Below are positions 43,119 through 51,840 of a stretch of 64,000 bases of DNA, one piece after another. The notes below the pieces were generated by a model. That model was not told the DNA's origin and made no database searches. It saw only the letters and a program-made list of their open reading frames with translations. This stretch comes from Algoriphagus sp. Lineage in GTDB: Bacteria; Bacteroidota; Bacteroidia; Cytophagales; Cyclobacteriaceae. The stretch is from contig JAGXQZ010000027.1 in assembly GCA_018336015.1 (NCBI GenBank), forward strand, positions 1 to 64,000, given 5' to 3'. Position 1 is the first letter of the stretch. The number at the start of each line of letters is the position of its first letter. Position numbers and translations under genes: made by a program.

Positions 43119-44753
43119 ATGAAAGTGTTTTTAATTGTCCTGTCTTTACTATCCTGCTGTACTTCAATGGTGTATGCCCAAAGCAATAACTTCATGGCTG
43201 TGCAAACTACCGTCAAGAACGGTGTCATAGAGGGGAACTACAATGTGACCAACGGGATTTCTACCTATTTTGGGATACCCTTTGCTAAGCCACCCGTTGG
43301 GGACTTACGTTGGAAAGCTCCGGTGCCTGCTGATAAGTGGTCAGGAATAAAAATTACCAAGAAATTCGGACCAAGACCTGTTCAGGGTCTGGTTTTTGGC
43401 GATATGAACTCCTGGTCAGACGGAGTTTCGGAGGATTGTCTGACTTTGAATGTCTGGACTCCGGCAAAAAGGAATTCCAAAGATTTACCGGTCCTGGTCT
43501 ATTTCTATGGAGGTGGATTTGTGGCAGGAGACGCATCTGAACCGAGGTACAACGGGGAATCCATGGCCAAAGAAGGGGTGGTAGTTGTGACTGTAAATTA
43601 CCGCTTGGGGATTTTCGGATTTTTAGCTCATCCTGAACTCAGCGCTGAGGCCCCCTACAAAGCCTCCGGTAATTACGGTTTACTCGATCAGGCCTTGGCC
43701 TTGCAGTGGGTGAAAGACAATATTGCCGCTTTTGGTGGTAATCCCAATCAGGTAACCATTGCAGGTGAATCTGCAGGGTCGATTTCCGTTTCTTATCAGA
43801 TGGCTTCTCCATTGTCTAAAAACCTGATTCATGGAGCAATCGGGGAAAGTGGTGCAGGGATCAACCCGACTTTAGCGCCAGTATACCTTAAAGAAGCTGA
43901 ACAGACGGGGAAAGAATTTCTGGATAAAGCAGGTGTAAAATCCATCGCTGAAGCTAGAAAAATGTCTGCTAAAGATGTTTTTGAAATCTATCAGGAATCC
44001 GGACGATTTGGTTTTCCTGTGGTGATTGACGGATATCTTCTCCCAAAAACCCTTCCGGAAATTTTCAGGGCTGGCGAACAGGCTCAAGTTCCTTTATTGC
44101 TTGGCTGGAACTCCGCTGAAATCCCCGGAGCGGCATTTATGCAAGGTAAACCGTACACCAAGGAAGCATTCATAGAAAAGGTGATGGAAGCCTATCCGGT
44201 TCAGGCAGCCGAAGTGTTGGCATTGTATGCGCACGAGACCCCCGAGCAAGTAGAATATTCAGCTACCGATTTGGCATCGGACCGATTTATCGTGTATAGC
44301 ACGTGGAAGTGGTTTGACCTTCATCGAAATCACAGTAAACAGCCAGTGTACCGGTATTTGTTCAGCAAACTATCCCCTCCTTTGGTGGATAAAAACCTGA
44401 CAGCGGGTCTTGCAGGTGGGACTGTGAGAAGTGAAAATCCAGGTCCTGCACCGAAGCAGATCGGTGCCCGACATGCCGCTGAGATTGAATATGCTATGGG
44501 CAATCTGCACTTGGTGAAAGAATTTGCTTGGACTCCGGAGGATATGAAAGCATCCAAGACGATGTTTGACTACTTTACCAACTTTGTGAAAACAGGAAAC
44601 CCTAATGGTGGCGAGAATCCAGCGTGGTCAGCAGCCCGGTCAGGTGATCAAAATCCTCCCGTGATGGTGATCGATACAGAGTCGAAGGAGGTGAAAGCTG
44701 CCCATGACGCCCGTCAACTATTTCATGACAAGTTTTATAAAAACGATAGATAA
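43119..44753 (+). CDS. Secreted carboxylesterase (type B)
   Basis: This 544-residue protein has a signal peptide (MKVFLIVLSLLSCCTSMVYA, cut before QSNN). EDCLTLNVWTPAKRNS, VLVYFYGGGFVAGD and nucleophile Ser218 in TIAGESAGSISVS mark type-B carboxylesterase. It is a distant paralogue of the operon esterase across the divergent promoter but is exported without a clear lipobox. The ATG at 43119 is preferred over an upstream TTG that falls inside the operator. Substrate unknown; probably acts with its neighbour on related esters. Confidence 0.9.
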   Translation: MKVFLIVLSLLSCCTSMVYAQSNNFMAVQTTVKNGVIEGNYNVTNGISTYFGIPFAKPPVGDLRWKAPVPADKWSGIKITKKFGPRPVQGLVFGDMNSWSDGVSEDCLTLNVWTPAKRNSKDLPVLVYFYGGGFVAGDASEPRYNGESMAKEGVVVVTVNYRLGIFGFLAHPELSAEAPYKASGNYGLLDQALALQWVKDNIAAFGGNPNQVTIAGESAGSISVSYQMASPLSKNLIHGAIGESGAGINPTLAPVYLKEAEQTGKEFLDKAGVKSIAEARKMSAKDVFEIYQESGRFGFPVVIDGYLLPKTLPEIFRAGEQAQVPLLLGWNSAEIPGAAFMQGKPYTKEAFIEKVMEAYPVQAAEVLALYAHETPEQVEYSATDLASDRFIVYSTWKWFDLHRNHSKQPVYRYLFSKLSPPLVDKNLTAGLAGGTVRSENPGPAPKQIGARHAAEIEYAMGNLHLVKEFAWTPEDMKASKTMFDYFTNFVKTGNPNGGENPAWSAARSGDQNPPVMVIDTESKEVKAAHDARQLFHDKFYKNDR

Positions 44754-44819
44754 CCCAAGTTGTGGTTCACCCCGAAAAGTAAAACAGATTTGAACTTAAC
44801 ACCGATTCTGTTTACCCTG

Positions 44820-44841
44820 AAAGGCCGGATACCCGGCCTTT
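44820..44841 (+). terminator. Terminator at the end of the secreted esterase
   Basis: AAAGGCCGG-ATAC-CCGGCCTTT is a perfect 9-bp GC-rich stem. It touches the stop codon of the converging DUF2490 gene. The T tract after it is short, so it may act as a structural barrier for both directions. Confidence 0.65.
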
Positions 44842-45593
44842 CATCGTTTAGCAGGGGTGAGTTGATGCTTGAGGACTGACCGAAAAATGTGCTGCTCTAG
44901 AAATCCTCCAGTTGATTTGGCTTGGTACCAATTGACATAGCCTAGGTCTAAGCTGATTTTTGGAGAGATATCCATGGATAGATCCGCCGAACTTCGGTTT
45001 TGATCGAAGGTGATCCTTTCCATTCTCCCGCCTGCCATAGCCATTACTTCGTTTGCTAGTTTGAGCCTAAGAATTTTGGTCTCTGCGAATTTTGCAAGAG
45101 AGACAATCGCCTGAAGCCGGTAGCGGAACCTAGCCGCTGAATAATGAAACCCTTCCTGCAATTCAGTCACTGGAAAGTTAGTGTTTTGGAAAAACCGAAA
45201 TTCTCCTCTCCATCTGTTTTCAATAGCTACCGAACCCAAGGATGATCTTAGGTTGACTTCCCCATGAGGACGAAGTTCAGGTTGGGTAAAGGAAAGATGG
45301 GTGTTGGAGCCTGGTTTGTGAAAAAGGAAAAGACTGCCACCAAAGCCCACGTTCATTTTTTGAGTTAGCTTTTTATGGAATCGCGTTCGGATCAGAAACT
45401 GACTTTGCTCGAGTGGATTGACCAGATGCCGTTCCATTATTTCGGTTTCTAGGAACCACCTGGGACCAAGGTCTGCTGAAAACGTATATCCATACCAAAG
45501 CAGCTGCTTGGTTTGGACTTGGCCAAGGGCGGAAATAGCCGAATTCCAACCTAGGAAGGTGATGAGGAGAAGGAGAGGGAACTTGGATTTCAT
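44841..45593 (-). CDS. DUF2490 outer-membrane-type protein, copy 1
   Basis: This 250-residue protein has a signal peptide (MKSKFPLLLLITFLGWNSAI). DUF2490 features are LLWYGYTFSADLGPRWFLET, EIMERHLVNPLEQSQFLIRT and a long series of amphipathic strands ending LGYVNWYQAKSTGGF. It is predicted to be a small outer-membrane beta barrel of unknown function. The next gene upstream encodes a clear paralogue with the same ERHL-P-QSQFL-RTRFH core, so this is a tandem duplication. Start chosen at the ATG before the signal peptide (45593) rather than 5 codons earlier. Confidence 0.82.
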   Translation of the reverse strand: MKSKFPLLLLITFLGWNSAISALGQVQTKQLLWYGYTFSADLGPRWFLETEIMERHLVNPLEQSQFLIRTRFHKKLTQKMNVGFGGSLFLFHKPGSNTHLSFTQPELRPHGEVNLRSSLGSVAIENRWRGEFRFFQNTNFPVTELQEGFHYSAARFRYRLQAIVSLAKFAETKILRLKLANEVMAMAGGRMERITFDQNRSSADLSMDISPKISLDLGYVNWYQAKSTGGFLEQHIFRSVLKHQLTPAKR

Positions 45594-45647
45594 GGATTTG
45601 TGACCCATGATAACTATTCCATCCCATAAAGAATGGTGACAAAAGTC

Positions 45648-46370
45648 TCACTTCCGCTTTTGAAGCTGATGCCTGAGGTTGATTTTTAGGATATCCTGTC
45701 GGAGAAATTCACCGGGTCTCACCTGCTGATGTAAAAAGATGTAACCCAATTCCAATTGAAGATAAGGTGAGATGGAATAGACCAAATCTCCGATCAGTCT
45801 ATTTTGATCATACACCACCTCACCGGTAGTGCCTCCTGACATGGCCATAAATTCATTGGAGAGTTTGGCCTGAAGGGATTTTTTTAAAGGAATGTTTATT
45901 TGAAAACGGTAGCGATACCTGAATCCACGAAAGAAAAATCCTTCTTCCAACTCTTCCTTGGGGGTTAATCGTTGGTAAAATCTTGCCTCTCCCCTGATTC
46001 GATGTTCCAAGCCAATACTGGAGAATTTGGTTTTGAAAGTAGCGTCGACGTGGGGCCTAGCTTCCGGCCAATTGAAATCATCGTTGACTGATGGACGCTC
46101 TCGATGATGAAAAAAGGTACTGAATCCTACAGAGGTATCCCAATTTTCCGACCAGATTCGGTGAAACCGCGTTCGGACTAGAAATTGACTCTGCTGAAAA
46201 GGTCTGATCAGGTGGCGCTCCTGGATTTCGGTTACGTTATACCATTTTTCGGACAGCGGTACGGTCAAAAAATATCCGTACCACATGACTTCTTGCCTTG
46301 AATTTTGTGCAAAAGAGTCGAGCGGTACGGATAGCGTTAAGCAAAGAAAAAGGATAAACAGTGGCCTCAT
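45648..46370 (-). CDS. DUF2490 outer-membrane-type protein, copy 2
   Basis: This 240-residue protein has a signal peptide (MRPLFILFLCLTLSVPLDSF, then AQN). The same DUF2490 core as its downstream neighbour is visible: VMWYGYFLTVPLSEKWYNVT, EIQERHLIRPFQQSQFLVRT, and a late LELGYIFLHQQVRPGEF. Function unknown, probably a beta barrel. It is 54 bases upstream of copy 1 on the same strand and likely co-transcribed with it. Confidence 0.82.
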   Translation of the reverse strand: MRPLFILFLCLTLSVPLDSFAQNSRQEVMWYGYFLTVPLSEKWYNVTEIQERHLIRPFQQSQFLVRTRFHRIWSENWDTSVGFSTFFHHRERPSVNDDFNWPEARPHVDATFKTKFSSIGLEHRIRGEARFYQRLTPKEELEEGFFFRGFRYRYRFQINIPLKKSLQAKLSNEFMAMSGGTTGEVVYDQNRLIGDLVYSISPYLQLELGYIFLHQQVRPGEFLRQDILKINLRHQLQKRK

Positions 46371-46430
46371 GGTCAGAAATGGAAGCCGAAATTATCCAGT
46401 TCCCTATAAAATCTATAGGAAATAAATTTT

Positions 46431-46802
46431 TTAATTTAGAAAAACAGGCTTTCCCCCCTCACAGCTAACTGCACGGGGAGCAACTACCAGCATACAGTCT
46501 GAAACCACGTTGTTTCGTTGGTTAAATGCTTTTTGCTGTACGGTAAACCGATCCACCAAATCCAGAAATTCTCTTTCCACGCTTTGGTGGTAAGCGATGT
46601 ACCGCATCGGTCCTCCACAGGCTTTGCTGCCCATGGGAGTAAATTTCCATTCGGCGGAATTGGTACAGGCTACTGATTCTGAAAGTGCGACGATTTCTTT
46701 TTCAAGTTCAATCAAACCTAGGTCAGTGCTTGGAATTTCAGAATCTTCGCAGCTGAAACTGGCGGTAAGTAGAAAAAGGAATACCCAAAACATGTTTTTC
46801 AT
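46431..46802 (-). CDS. Hypothetical cysteine-containing lipoprotein
   Basis: This 123-residue lipoprotein (lipobox TASFSC) has a mature part with four further cysteines (VACTNSAEW, GSKACGGPM, VSDCMLVV, AVSCEGGKP), which could form two disulfides. I do not recognise a named family. It starts 44 bases after the YtcJ-type amidohydrolase gene on the same strand. The start is the ATG directly before the signal peptide, not the longer upstream frame. Confidence 0.65.
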   Translation of the reverse strand: MKNMFWVFLFLLTASFSCEDSEIPSTDLGLIELEKEIVALSESVACTNSAEWKFTPMGSKACGGPMRYIAYHQSVEREFLDLVDRFTVQQKAFNQRNNVVSDCMLVVAPRAVSCEGGKPVFLN

Positions 46803-46846
46803 AGGAATAGATTTTTGATCTTGATACGGAACTTGCCACAAAAGTG

Positions 46847-48538
46847 CTACTTCCTTTTGAAAATTTTTCTTCCGTCTACTAGGGTGAGATCTACTTTTGT
46901 CTGATGAATTTCCATAGAGGGGATCGCAAAAATATCCTGAGAAAATACGATCAGATCAGCCAAATAGCCGGGTTTAAGCAGGCCTTTGTTACCTTCTTCA
47001 AAAGAAGAAAAAGCCCCTGCTTGGGTGTAGGCCTTCATCGCTTCGTAAATGCTGATTTTCTCCTGCACCACCCAGCCTTCTTGGGGAAAGCCTGAAGGGT
47101 CGCGTCGGTTTACCGCTACATGTATTCCCCGGATAGGGTCTAAACTGATGCAGGCAGGCCAGTCAGAGCTAAACACGAGTTTTGCACCATTTTGCAACAT
47201 CGAGTTCCATGCGAAAGACCAGGGTAGCCGTTCCTCACCAATAGCTTTTGCCCACACGCCAACGGTGGCAGGATCTGCATGGATGGGTTCCATGCTGGCC
47301 AAAATCCCACCTTTGGCAAATCGTGGTAAATCCTCCGGAGCAATGGTCTCAATGTGCTCAATCCGATGTCTTCGATCTCGGGCTGGATTGCTGGATTCGG
47401 CCTTTTCATAAGCCGTCAATACTTCTCGTACACCCCGGTCACCGATGGCGTGGGTGTAGAGGCGAAAGCGCCTTTTATCCAATTCGCTAACCAATTCCTG
47501 AAACCGATCGGTAGACATATTGACCATTCCCAGTGCCAACTCATGCTCGGGAAGAAGGTCTGCATAGTGCTCAAGCATGGCTGCGGTGTGGGATTCGATG
47601 ACGCCATCGATCATAAATTTGATGGCGTCTGCGCGGATCCATGGATTGGCAGTGCCGATGCTGTCTTTCAAAAAGGTAAATCGCTCGAGATCCTCCGGGG
47701 TACTGTTTTCTCCAACTGAAAACGCCGCTGCATAGCGCAAGGTCAATTCATTGGAAGTAAGCAATTGTTGATAAAGCTTCAGCTCCTCTTCGCTTCCGCT
47801 CGCATTTTGGATACTCGTGATTCCCAAAGAAGCAGCGAGTCTCATTCCTTTTCGGAGTGCGTCAAGTTGGTCTGCTTTGCTAGGTGCGGGAACCCATTTT
47901 CCCACCAAATCCATCGCGTCTTCTTTGAGCGCCCCAGTAGGGTTGCCTTGGTCATCTTTTACCACTTCTCCAAAACCTTCAAAAACGGTGGAGGAAGTAA
48001 TGCCTGCAAGTTTCAGTGCTTTGGGATTGGCATAGGCGCTGTGACCGTCGTAGGCTTTGATGAAAATCGGTTTGTCCAGATCAAGCGCCTTCATGGTGGT
48101 GTGGTCAGGCAGACCAGACTCGAAATAGGTGTATTGCCAGCCTCTGCCGGTGATCCATTCTTTATCGGGATTAGTTTGAATGAAATCAGACGTGATCGAA
48201 ATTACTTCCTCCAGTGATTTGGTAGCCAGCAAATCCACTTGAGTCAGTCCCATGGATCCGCTGAGAAAGTGAATGTGGGCGTCATTGAATCCTGCGGTGA
48301 CGAGTTTCCCCTGCAGGTCGATCACTTCGGTGTCCCCCGTGGCCAAAGCCGAAATGGTCTTTGTATCACCGATTGCAGAGACCAGATTTCCGGTAATCGC
48401 TAGTGCCTCGACAAAGGTGTCAGGGCCTTCCCCAGTCCAGATTTTCCCATTTACAAAAATCATAGAAGGGGAATTTTTTGGGCTCGAGCAGGTGAAAAAA
48501 AGGCATGCCCATGCCATCAGGTAAAGTGCTTTTCTCAT
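46847..48538 (-). CDS. Amidohydrolase lipoprotein (YtcJ/Amidohydro_3 type)
   Basis: This 563-residue lipoprotein (lipobox LFFTC) has the YtcJ-like metal-dependent hydrolase signatures: FVNGKIWTGEG, VTAGFNDAHIHFLSG (HxH), RLYTHAIGDRGVREVLTAYE, RIEHIETIAPEDLPRFAKGG, LVFSSDWPACISLDPIRGIH and KGLLKPGYLADLIVFSQDIF. The family is broad (N-acyl amino acid hydrolases, atypical amidohydrolases). Substrate unknown. It follows the NTF2-like gene by 8 bases, so they share a message. Confidence 0.88.
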   Translation of the reverse strand: MRKALYLMAWACLFFTCSSPKNSPSMIFVNGKIWTGEGPDTFVEALAITGNLVSAIGDTKTISALATGDTEVIDLQGKLVTAGFNDAHIHFLSGSMGLTQVDLLATKSLEEVISITSDFIQTNPDKEWITGRGWQYTYFESGLPDHTTMKALDLDKPIFIKAYDGHSAYANPKALKLAGITSSTVFEGFGEVVKDDQGNPTGALKEDAMDLVGKWVPAPSKADQLDALRKGMRLAASLGITSIQNASGSEEELKLYQQLLTSNELTLRYAAAFSVGENSTPEDLERFTFLKDSIGTANPWIRADAIKFMIDGVIESHTAAMLEHYADLLPEHELALGMVNMSTDRFQELVSELDKRRFRLYTHAIGDRGVREVLTAYEKAESSNPARDRRHRIEHIETIAPEDLPRFAKGGILASMEPIHADPATVGVWAKAIGEERLPWSFAWNSMLQNGAKLVFSSDWPACISLDPIRGIHVAVNRRDPSGFPQEGWVVQEKISIYEAMKAYTQAGAFSSFEEGNKGLLKPGYLADLIVFSQDIFAIPSMEIHQTKVDLTLVDGRKIFKRK

Positions 48539-48546
48539 TGCTAGAT

Positions 48547-48990
48547 CTAGTTGGTAGTGGGATTCATATTACGGATAGCGGCGATTTTCCAGGATTTTTT
48601 ATGAAAAACCACCACAAAGCTGCTCCACATGTTTCGCTCGGTGCCGTTTGGATTTTTGATGATATACCGGCAATCAACCAGTGCAATTTCATCTTCCAGA
48701 AATCGGATTTTTTCCACCTCCAGCGTTCGTGTCCCAGGATTGGCAGTCGAACTTCTCAGCATGCCGTCCACAGCTTCCCGGATGCCATTGCGCCATTCTC
48801 CGGAAGACACCAATTGATCTACATCTTCGGTGAGAATGGATTTGAGCAATGCCGTATCTTGTTTTTCCCGAGCTTCTGAATACTGATTGATCACGTGATG
48901 GATTTTTATTCCATCATCTTTTTGTCCGGGTTTGAGCTGGGCAAAAGCGAAGGTTGGGCAAATCAGGAAGATCCATAGAATGCGTTTCAT
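48547..48990 (-). CDS. Secreted NTF2/SnoaL-like (DUF4440-type) protein
   Basis: This 147-residue protein has a signal peptide (MKRILWIFLICPTFAFAQ). The cone-shaped NTF2-like fold is indicated by INQYSEAREKQDTALLKSIL, TEDVDQLVSSGEWRNG and the closing VVFHKKSWKIAAIRNMNP. It resembles SgcJ/EcaC-type small proteins that bind ligands or act as minor hydrolases. First gene of a unit with the YtcJ-type amidohydrolase. Confidence 0.78.
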   Translation of the reverse strand: MKRILWIFLICPTFAFAQLKPGQKDDGIKIHHVINQYSEAREKQDTALLKSILTEDVDQLVSSGEWRNGIREAVDGMLRSSTANPGTRTLEVEKIRFLEDEIALVDCRYIIKNPNGTERNMWSSFVVVFHKKSWKIAAIRNMNPTTN

Positions 48991-49138
48991 CGGTGTGATG
49001 GGTTTGATCTATTTTGAAATTAGGGATAAATCAGGAAATCCCCGTTTTGCACGAGGGTCTGTTTCATTTTTTAGACTAAAAAAAGAAAGTCATCGTTGCT
49101 AAAAAATAGATCTCCTATTTTAATCCTTATCTTGAATT

Positions 49139-49711
49139 ATGAGGCAAGTTGTATTTCTTTTCTTCCTTATTGGGATTTTTCTGGCTGGATGCCAAGAGGA
49201 GGAAAAGCCCGATAGTCCATACGGGGTGTATGTCGTGGAGTCCATTGCTTCTTCCATTCCTTTGGATTTTACGAATTCAGGTCAGCAAACCACTGATCAT
49301 GTCCAAAATTTTTCCTGGTGTGGTACAAGTAATTATTCGATCTCGTGGTTTTTGAATAGGCAAACCCCCGTGATCGATATCTACACTTTTGGATTTTTTG
49401 AGAGATTGGATGAAATCACAAAGGAGAAGAAGATAGTAATGGGATGCGGCCTCTCCAGAAGGATTGTATACCTAATTGAAAATGGCAATCTGGATTTGAC
49501 ATTTTGGGGAGATGAAGGTGGCTTATCCAACGACCCAAATCAATTTCTATCTTGGTTCGAAATTCAAAGCTTAGAATATTTTCAGGTTGATAAGAAAATC
49601 AAAATGGTTACCAATCAGGTGGTCTATGATTTTACTTTAGAAAGATTTGTTGAGGTCGAATTGACCTACTCGTTTACTTACAGCGGCCCCTTAAACTACT
49701 TTTCAAATTAG
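49139..49711 (+). CDS. Hypothetical lipoprotein
   Basis: This 190-residue lipoprotein (lipobox IFLAGC, Cys18) has a mature part rich in aromatic and beta-prone residues, with one cysteine pair (FSWCGTSNY, VMGCGLSRR). No family recognised. AT content is higher than in the flanking genes. It is monocistronic, with a hairpin after the stop. Confidence 0.6.
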   Translation: MRQVVFLFFLIGIFLAGCQEEEKPDSPYGVYVVESIASSIPLDFTNSGQQTTDHVQNFSWCGTSNYSISWFLNRQTPVIDIYTFGFFERLDEITKEKKIVMGCGLSRRIVYLIENGNLDLTFWGDEGGLSNDPNQFLSWFEIQSLEYFQVDKKIKMVTNQVVYDFTLERFVEVELTYSFTYSGPLNYFSN

Positions 49712-49722
49712 GGCAAAGAAAA

Positions 49723-49744
49723 AACCACCCGTCTCCGAGTGGTT
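49723..49744. terminator. Convergent terminator
   Basis: AACCAC...GTGGTT forms a stem with inner CG pairs and a mismatch. A run of A on its left gives a U run for the minus-strand ferredoxin transcript, and a short T-rich stretch follows on the right for the plus-strand lipoprotein transcript. Confidence 0.65.
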
Positions 49745-49776
49745 CTACTTTCAAATCTCAAATTGATAATCTCAAA

Positions 49777-50100
49777 TCAAACAACGTCTTCCCCTCTCAG
49801 CTTTACCACGGCTCCCTCAAGAATATCTCCGATTCGGATTTGGCAAGCTAGTCGGGAAGTAGGATAGTATTCCGGCAGGTTTTCGAGCTGATCGAGCTCC
49901 ACGTCCGTGGCCTCTCCCAATCCGTCTTTTCCCTCCAAAATTTCCACATGACAGGTAGCACAAAGTGCCATTCCGCCACAAGTGGCTAATACCGGATATT
50001 CCGATGCCTTTAGAATTTCCATGAGGCTCAAGCCCATGTCTGCAGGTGCTTCTACTTCTTGACGGTTGCCGTCGTGGTCTTCTACGGTAAATTTGATCAT
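49777..50100 (-). CDS. 2Fe-2S ferredoxin (adrenodoxin type)
   Basis: This 107-residue ferredoxin has the four cluster ligands Cys41, Cys47, Cys50 and Cys86 in CGGMALCATCHVEI and RLACQIRI, the adrenodoxin-like spacing. Likely an electron carrier for oxygenases or Fe-S assembly. It lies 14 bases after the ferredoxin-NADP reductase gene, so the two form an electron-transfer pair. Confidence 0.93.
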   Translation of the reverse strand: MIKFTVEDHDGNRQEVEAPADMGLSLMEILKASEYPVLATCGGMALCATCHVEILEGKDGLGEATDVELDQLENLPEYYPTSRLACQIRIGDILEGAVVKLRGEDVV

Positions 50101-50114
50101 GGCTGGTGAGAGAT

Positions 50115-51131
50115 TTAGAATGCGTTGACGCCGTTGACAGTGGTGTACTTGAAGCTGAGTTTTTGATCAGGATACACGTATTTGAAGGCCGAGTGCATCA
50201 TGATAGCGGCCTCGTGGAATCCACAAAGGATCAATTTCAATTTACCCGGATAGGTATTGATATCTCCGATGGCATAGATCCGCTCGACTCCGGTAGAGTA
50301 GTCACGGGTATCTACTTCGATGGCATTTTTGTCGATGCTGAGTCCCCAATCGGCGATTGGGCCAAGCTTAGGTGACAGACCAAACAAAGGAATCAAGTAG
50401 TCTGCTTCAATGCTCAAGTCTTGCTTGTTTTTATCCTCCAAGATGACGGATTCCAATTTGCCGTTACCGTTCACTTCTTTCAGGTTGGCAGAAAGGATCA
50501 GGTCGATTTTACCGTTGTTGGCTAGGTCAAATACTTTGGAAGCGGAGTCAGGGGCACCACGGAAGGTTTCATTTCGGTGTACCAGCGTGACTCTCTTGGC
50601 TACTTTGGCCAGGAAGATCGTCCAGTCGAGAGCAGAGTCACCGCCACCGGCAATCACTACGTTTTTGTCACGGTAGGTTTCCGGATTTTTGACCATGTAG
50701 TTGATCCCTTTTCCTTCGTATTCTTCGAGGTTGGTCAACACAGGTTTCCTTGGTTCAAAACAACCCAGTCCACCTGCAATGATGATGACCTTGGCGTGAA
50801 CCTTCGTCTTGTCGCTGGTGGTGACGATAAAGCTTCCATCTTCTTGCTTGTCCAAATGATCCACTCGTTCTCCAAGGGTGAAAGTTGGTTGGAACGGCTT
50901 CGCTTGCTCCATCAGATTATCTACCAAATCCTGAGCTTTCACTTCCGGATAGCCAGGGATGTCATAGATGGGCTTCTGAGGGTATATTTCAGACAGCTGA
51001 CCGCCGATTTGGGGCAAGGCATCGATCAGGTGGCAGCGCATTTTGAGCAAACCTGCTTCAAAAACTGCAAAAAGGCCCACCGGTCCTGCTCCGATGATGC
51101 AAAGGTCAGTGTGGATCATGTTTGTATTCAT
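50115..51131 (-). CDS. Ferredoxin-NADP(+) reductase (thioredoxin-reductase-like)
   Basis: This 338-residue flavoprotein has the FAD dinucleotide motif CIIGAGPVGLFAVFEAG near the N-terminus, a second NAD(P) motif VVIAGGGDSALDWTIFLA, and a C-terminal ERIYAIGDINTYPGKLKLI. It lacks the redox CxxC of thioredoxin reductases, which marks the FNR subgroup found in Bacteroidota, Firmicutes and others. It transfers electrons between NADPH and the ferredoxin encoded next. A MarR regulator precedes it by 61 bases. Start could be 4 codons later. Confidence 0.9.
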   Translation of the reverse strand: MNTNMIHTDLCIIGAGPVGLFAVFEAGLLKMRCHLIDALPQIGGQLSEIYPQKPIYDIPGYPEVKAQDLVDNLMEQAKPFQPTFTLGERVDHLDKQEDGSFIVTTSDKTKVHAKVIIIAGGLGCFEPRKPVLTNLEEYEGKGINYMVKNPETYRDKNVVIAGGGDSALDWTIFLAKVAKRVTLVHRNETFRGAPDSASKVFDLANNGKIDLILSANLKEVNGNGKLESVILEDKNKQDLSIEADYLIPLFGLSPKLGPIADWGLSIDKNAIEVDTRDYSTGVERIYAIGDINTYPGKLKLILCGFHEAAIMMHSAFKYVYPDQKLSFKYTTVNGVNAF

Positions 51132-51180
51132 TGCTTTTGAGGTAACCTGTATAGGTTTGAAATATTTGGTGTAATGATAA

Positions 51181-51192
51181 TTAGTGTACTAA
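51181..51192. promoter_or_regulatory. Inverted repeat upstream of the reductase gene, candidate MarR operator
   Basis: TTAGT-GT-ACTAA is a perfect 5+2+5 palindrome between the MarR and reductase genes. Its left half (TTAGTGT) recurs at 51657 just upstream of the MarR start, which suggests one regulator at both places. Confidence 0.4.
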
Positions 51193-51648
51193 CTAGTTTT
51201 CGTCCTCAATGGTTTGACCATCCAAATTTTGATAAATCGTATCTAATATTCGTTTGAATTCTTCGAAATCGCTTTCGGTGAGATTTTCCCAAGCCTTCTC
51301 TCGAATCTCCAGCACTTTGGGCTTGAGTTCAGAGACTTTTTCCACGCCTATGGGGGTCAAGTGAAGCTGGAAGCTTCTCCGGTCTTGAGGATGAGGAACC
51401 CGCTCCACGTATCCTTTTTTGCAAAGCAAATCCAAAATGCGTGTGAGCGTGGGATGGTCTTTAAAAACCAAATTGGCAAGTTCGGTTTGGCTCATGTGGC
51501 CATTTTCCGACAGATTTTTCAGAATTAGCCATTGGTCTACCGTCACATCAAAGTCACCTTGTTTGAACTGCTGCTGCGCATACTGTTTTACTTTCCTCGC
51601 TGTGCGGTCAAGGAGGAAAGAATAGCGGGCAAATAGTTCTTGTGTCAT
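51193..51648 (-). CDS. MarR family transcriptional regulator
   Basis: This 151-residue winged-helix protein has the MarR core: VDQWLILKNLSENGHMSQTE, LANLVFKDHPTLTRILDLLC and YVERVPHPQDRRSFQLHLTP (wing with the DRR signature). It likely represses itself and the downstream reductase-ferredoxin genes, responding to a phenolic or oxidant signal. The effector is unknown. No conserved redox cysteine other than one near the recognition helix is seen. Confidence 0.9.
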   Translation of the reverse strand: MTQELFARYSFLLDRTARKVKQYAQQQFKQGDFDVTVDQWLILKNLSENGHMSQTELANLVFKDHPTLTRILDLLCKKGYVERVPHPQDRRSFQLHLTPIGVEKVSELKPKVLEIREKAWENLTESDFEEFKRILDTIYQNLDGQTIEDEN

Positions 51649-51656
51649 ACCAATTG

Positions 51657-51673
51657 TTAGTGTGACAAATATA
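51657..51673 (-). promoter_or_regulatory. Promoter element and operator-like half-site of the MarR gene
   Basis: On the minus strand TATATTTG (51666-51673) matches TAnnTTTG and gives a leader of about 11 bases. The plus-strand TTAGTGTGAC (51657-51666) abuts it and shares TTAGTGT with the palindrome at 51181. Binding there would block the promoter. Confidence 0.4.
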
Positions 51674-51840
51674 TGAATTTTATTTATGGTAAAACCTAAT
51701 TCCTAGTATTTCTATAGGGTGAAATAAAAAGAGCAAAATACTTCATTACCTGCATTTTGTTTGGTTTTGGCCTGAGTAAATCACTATTTTCGATTTGCTT
51801 AATCCCTGAATTTTTTAACCAACTTAACACCTTACTAAAA

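Noticed and set aside
50577-51140. 187-residue plus-strand open frame opposite the ferredoxin reductase
   Set aside because: Fully antisense to a gene with two intact dinucleotide-binding motifs.
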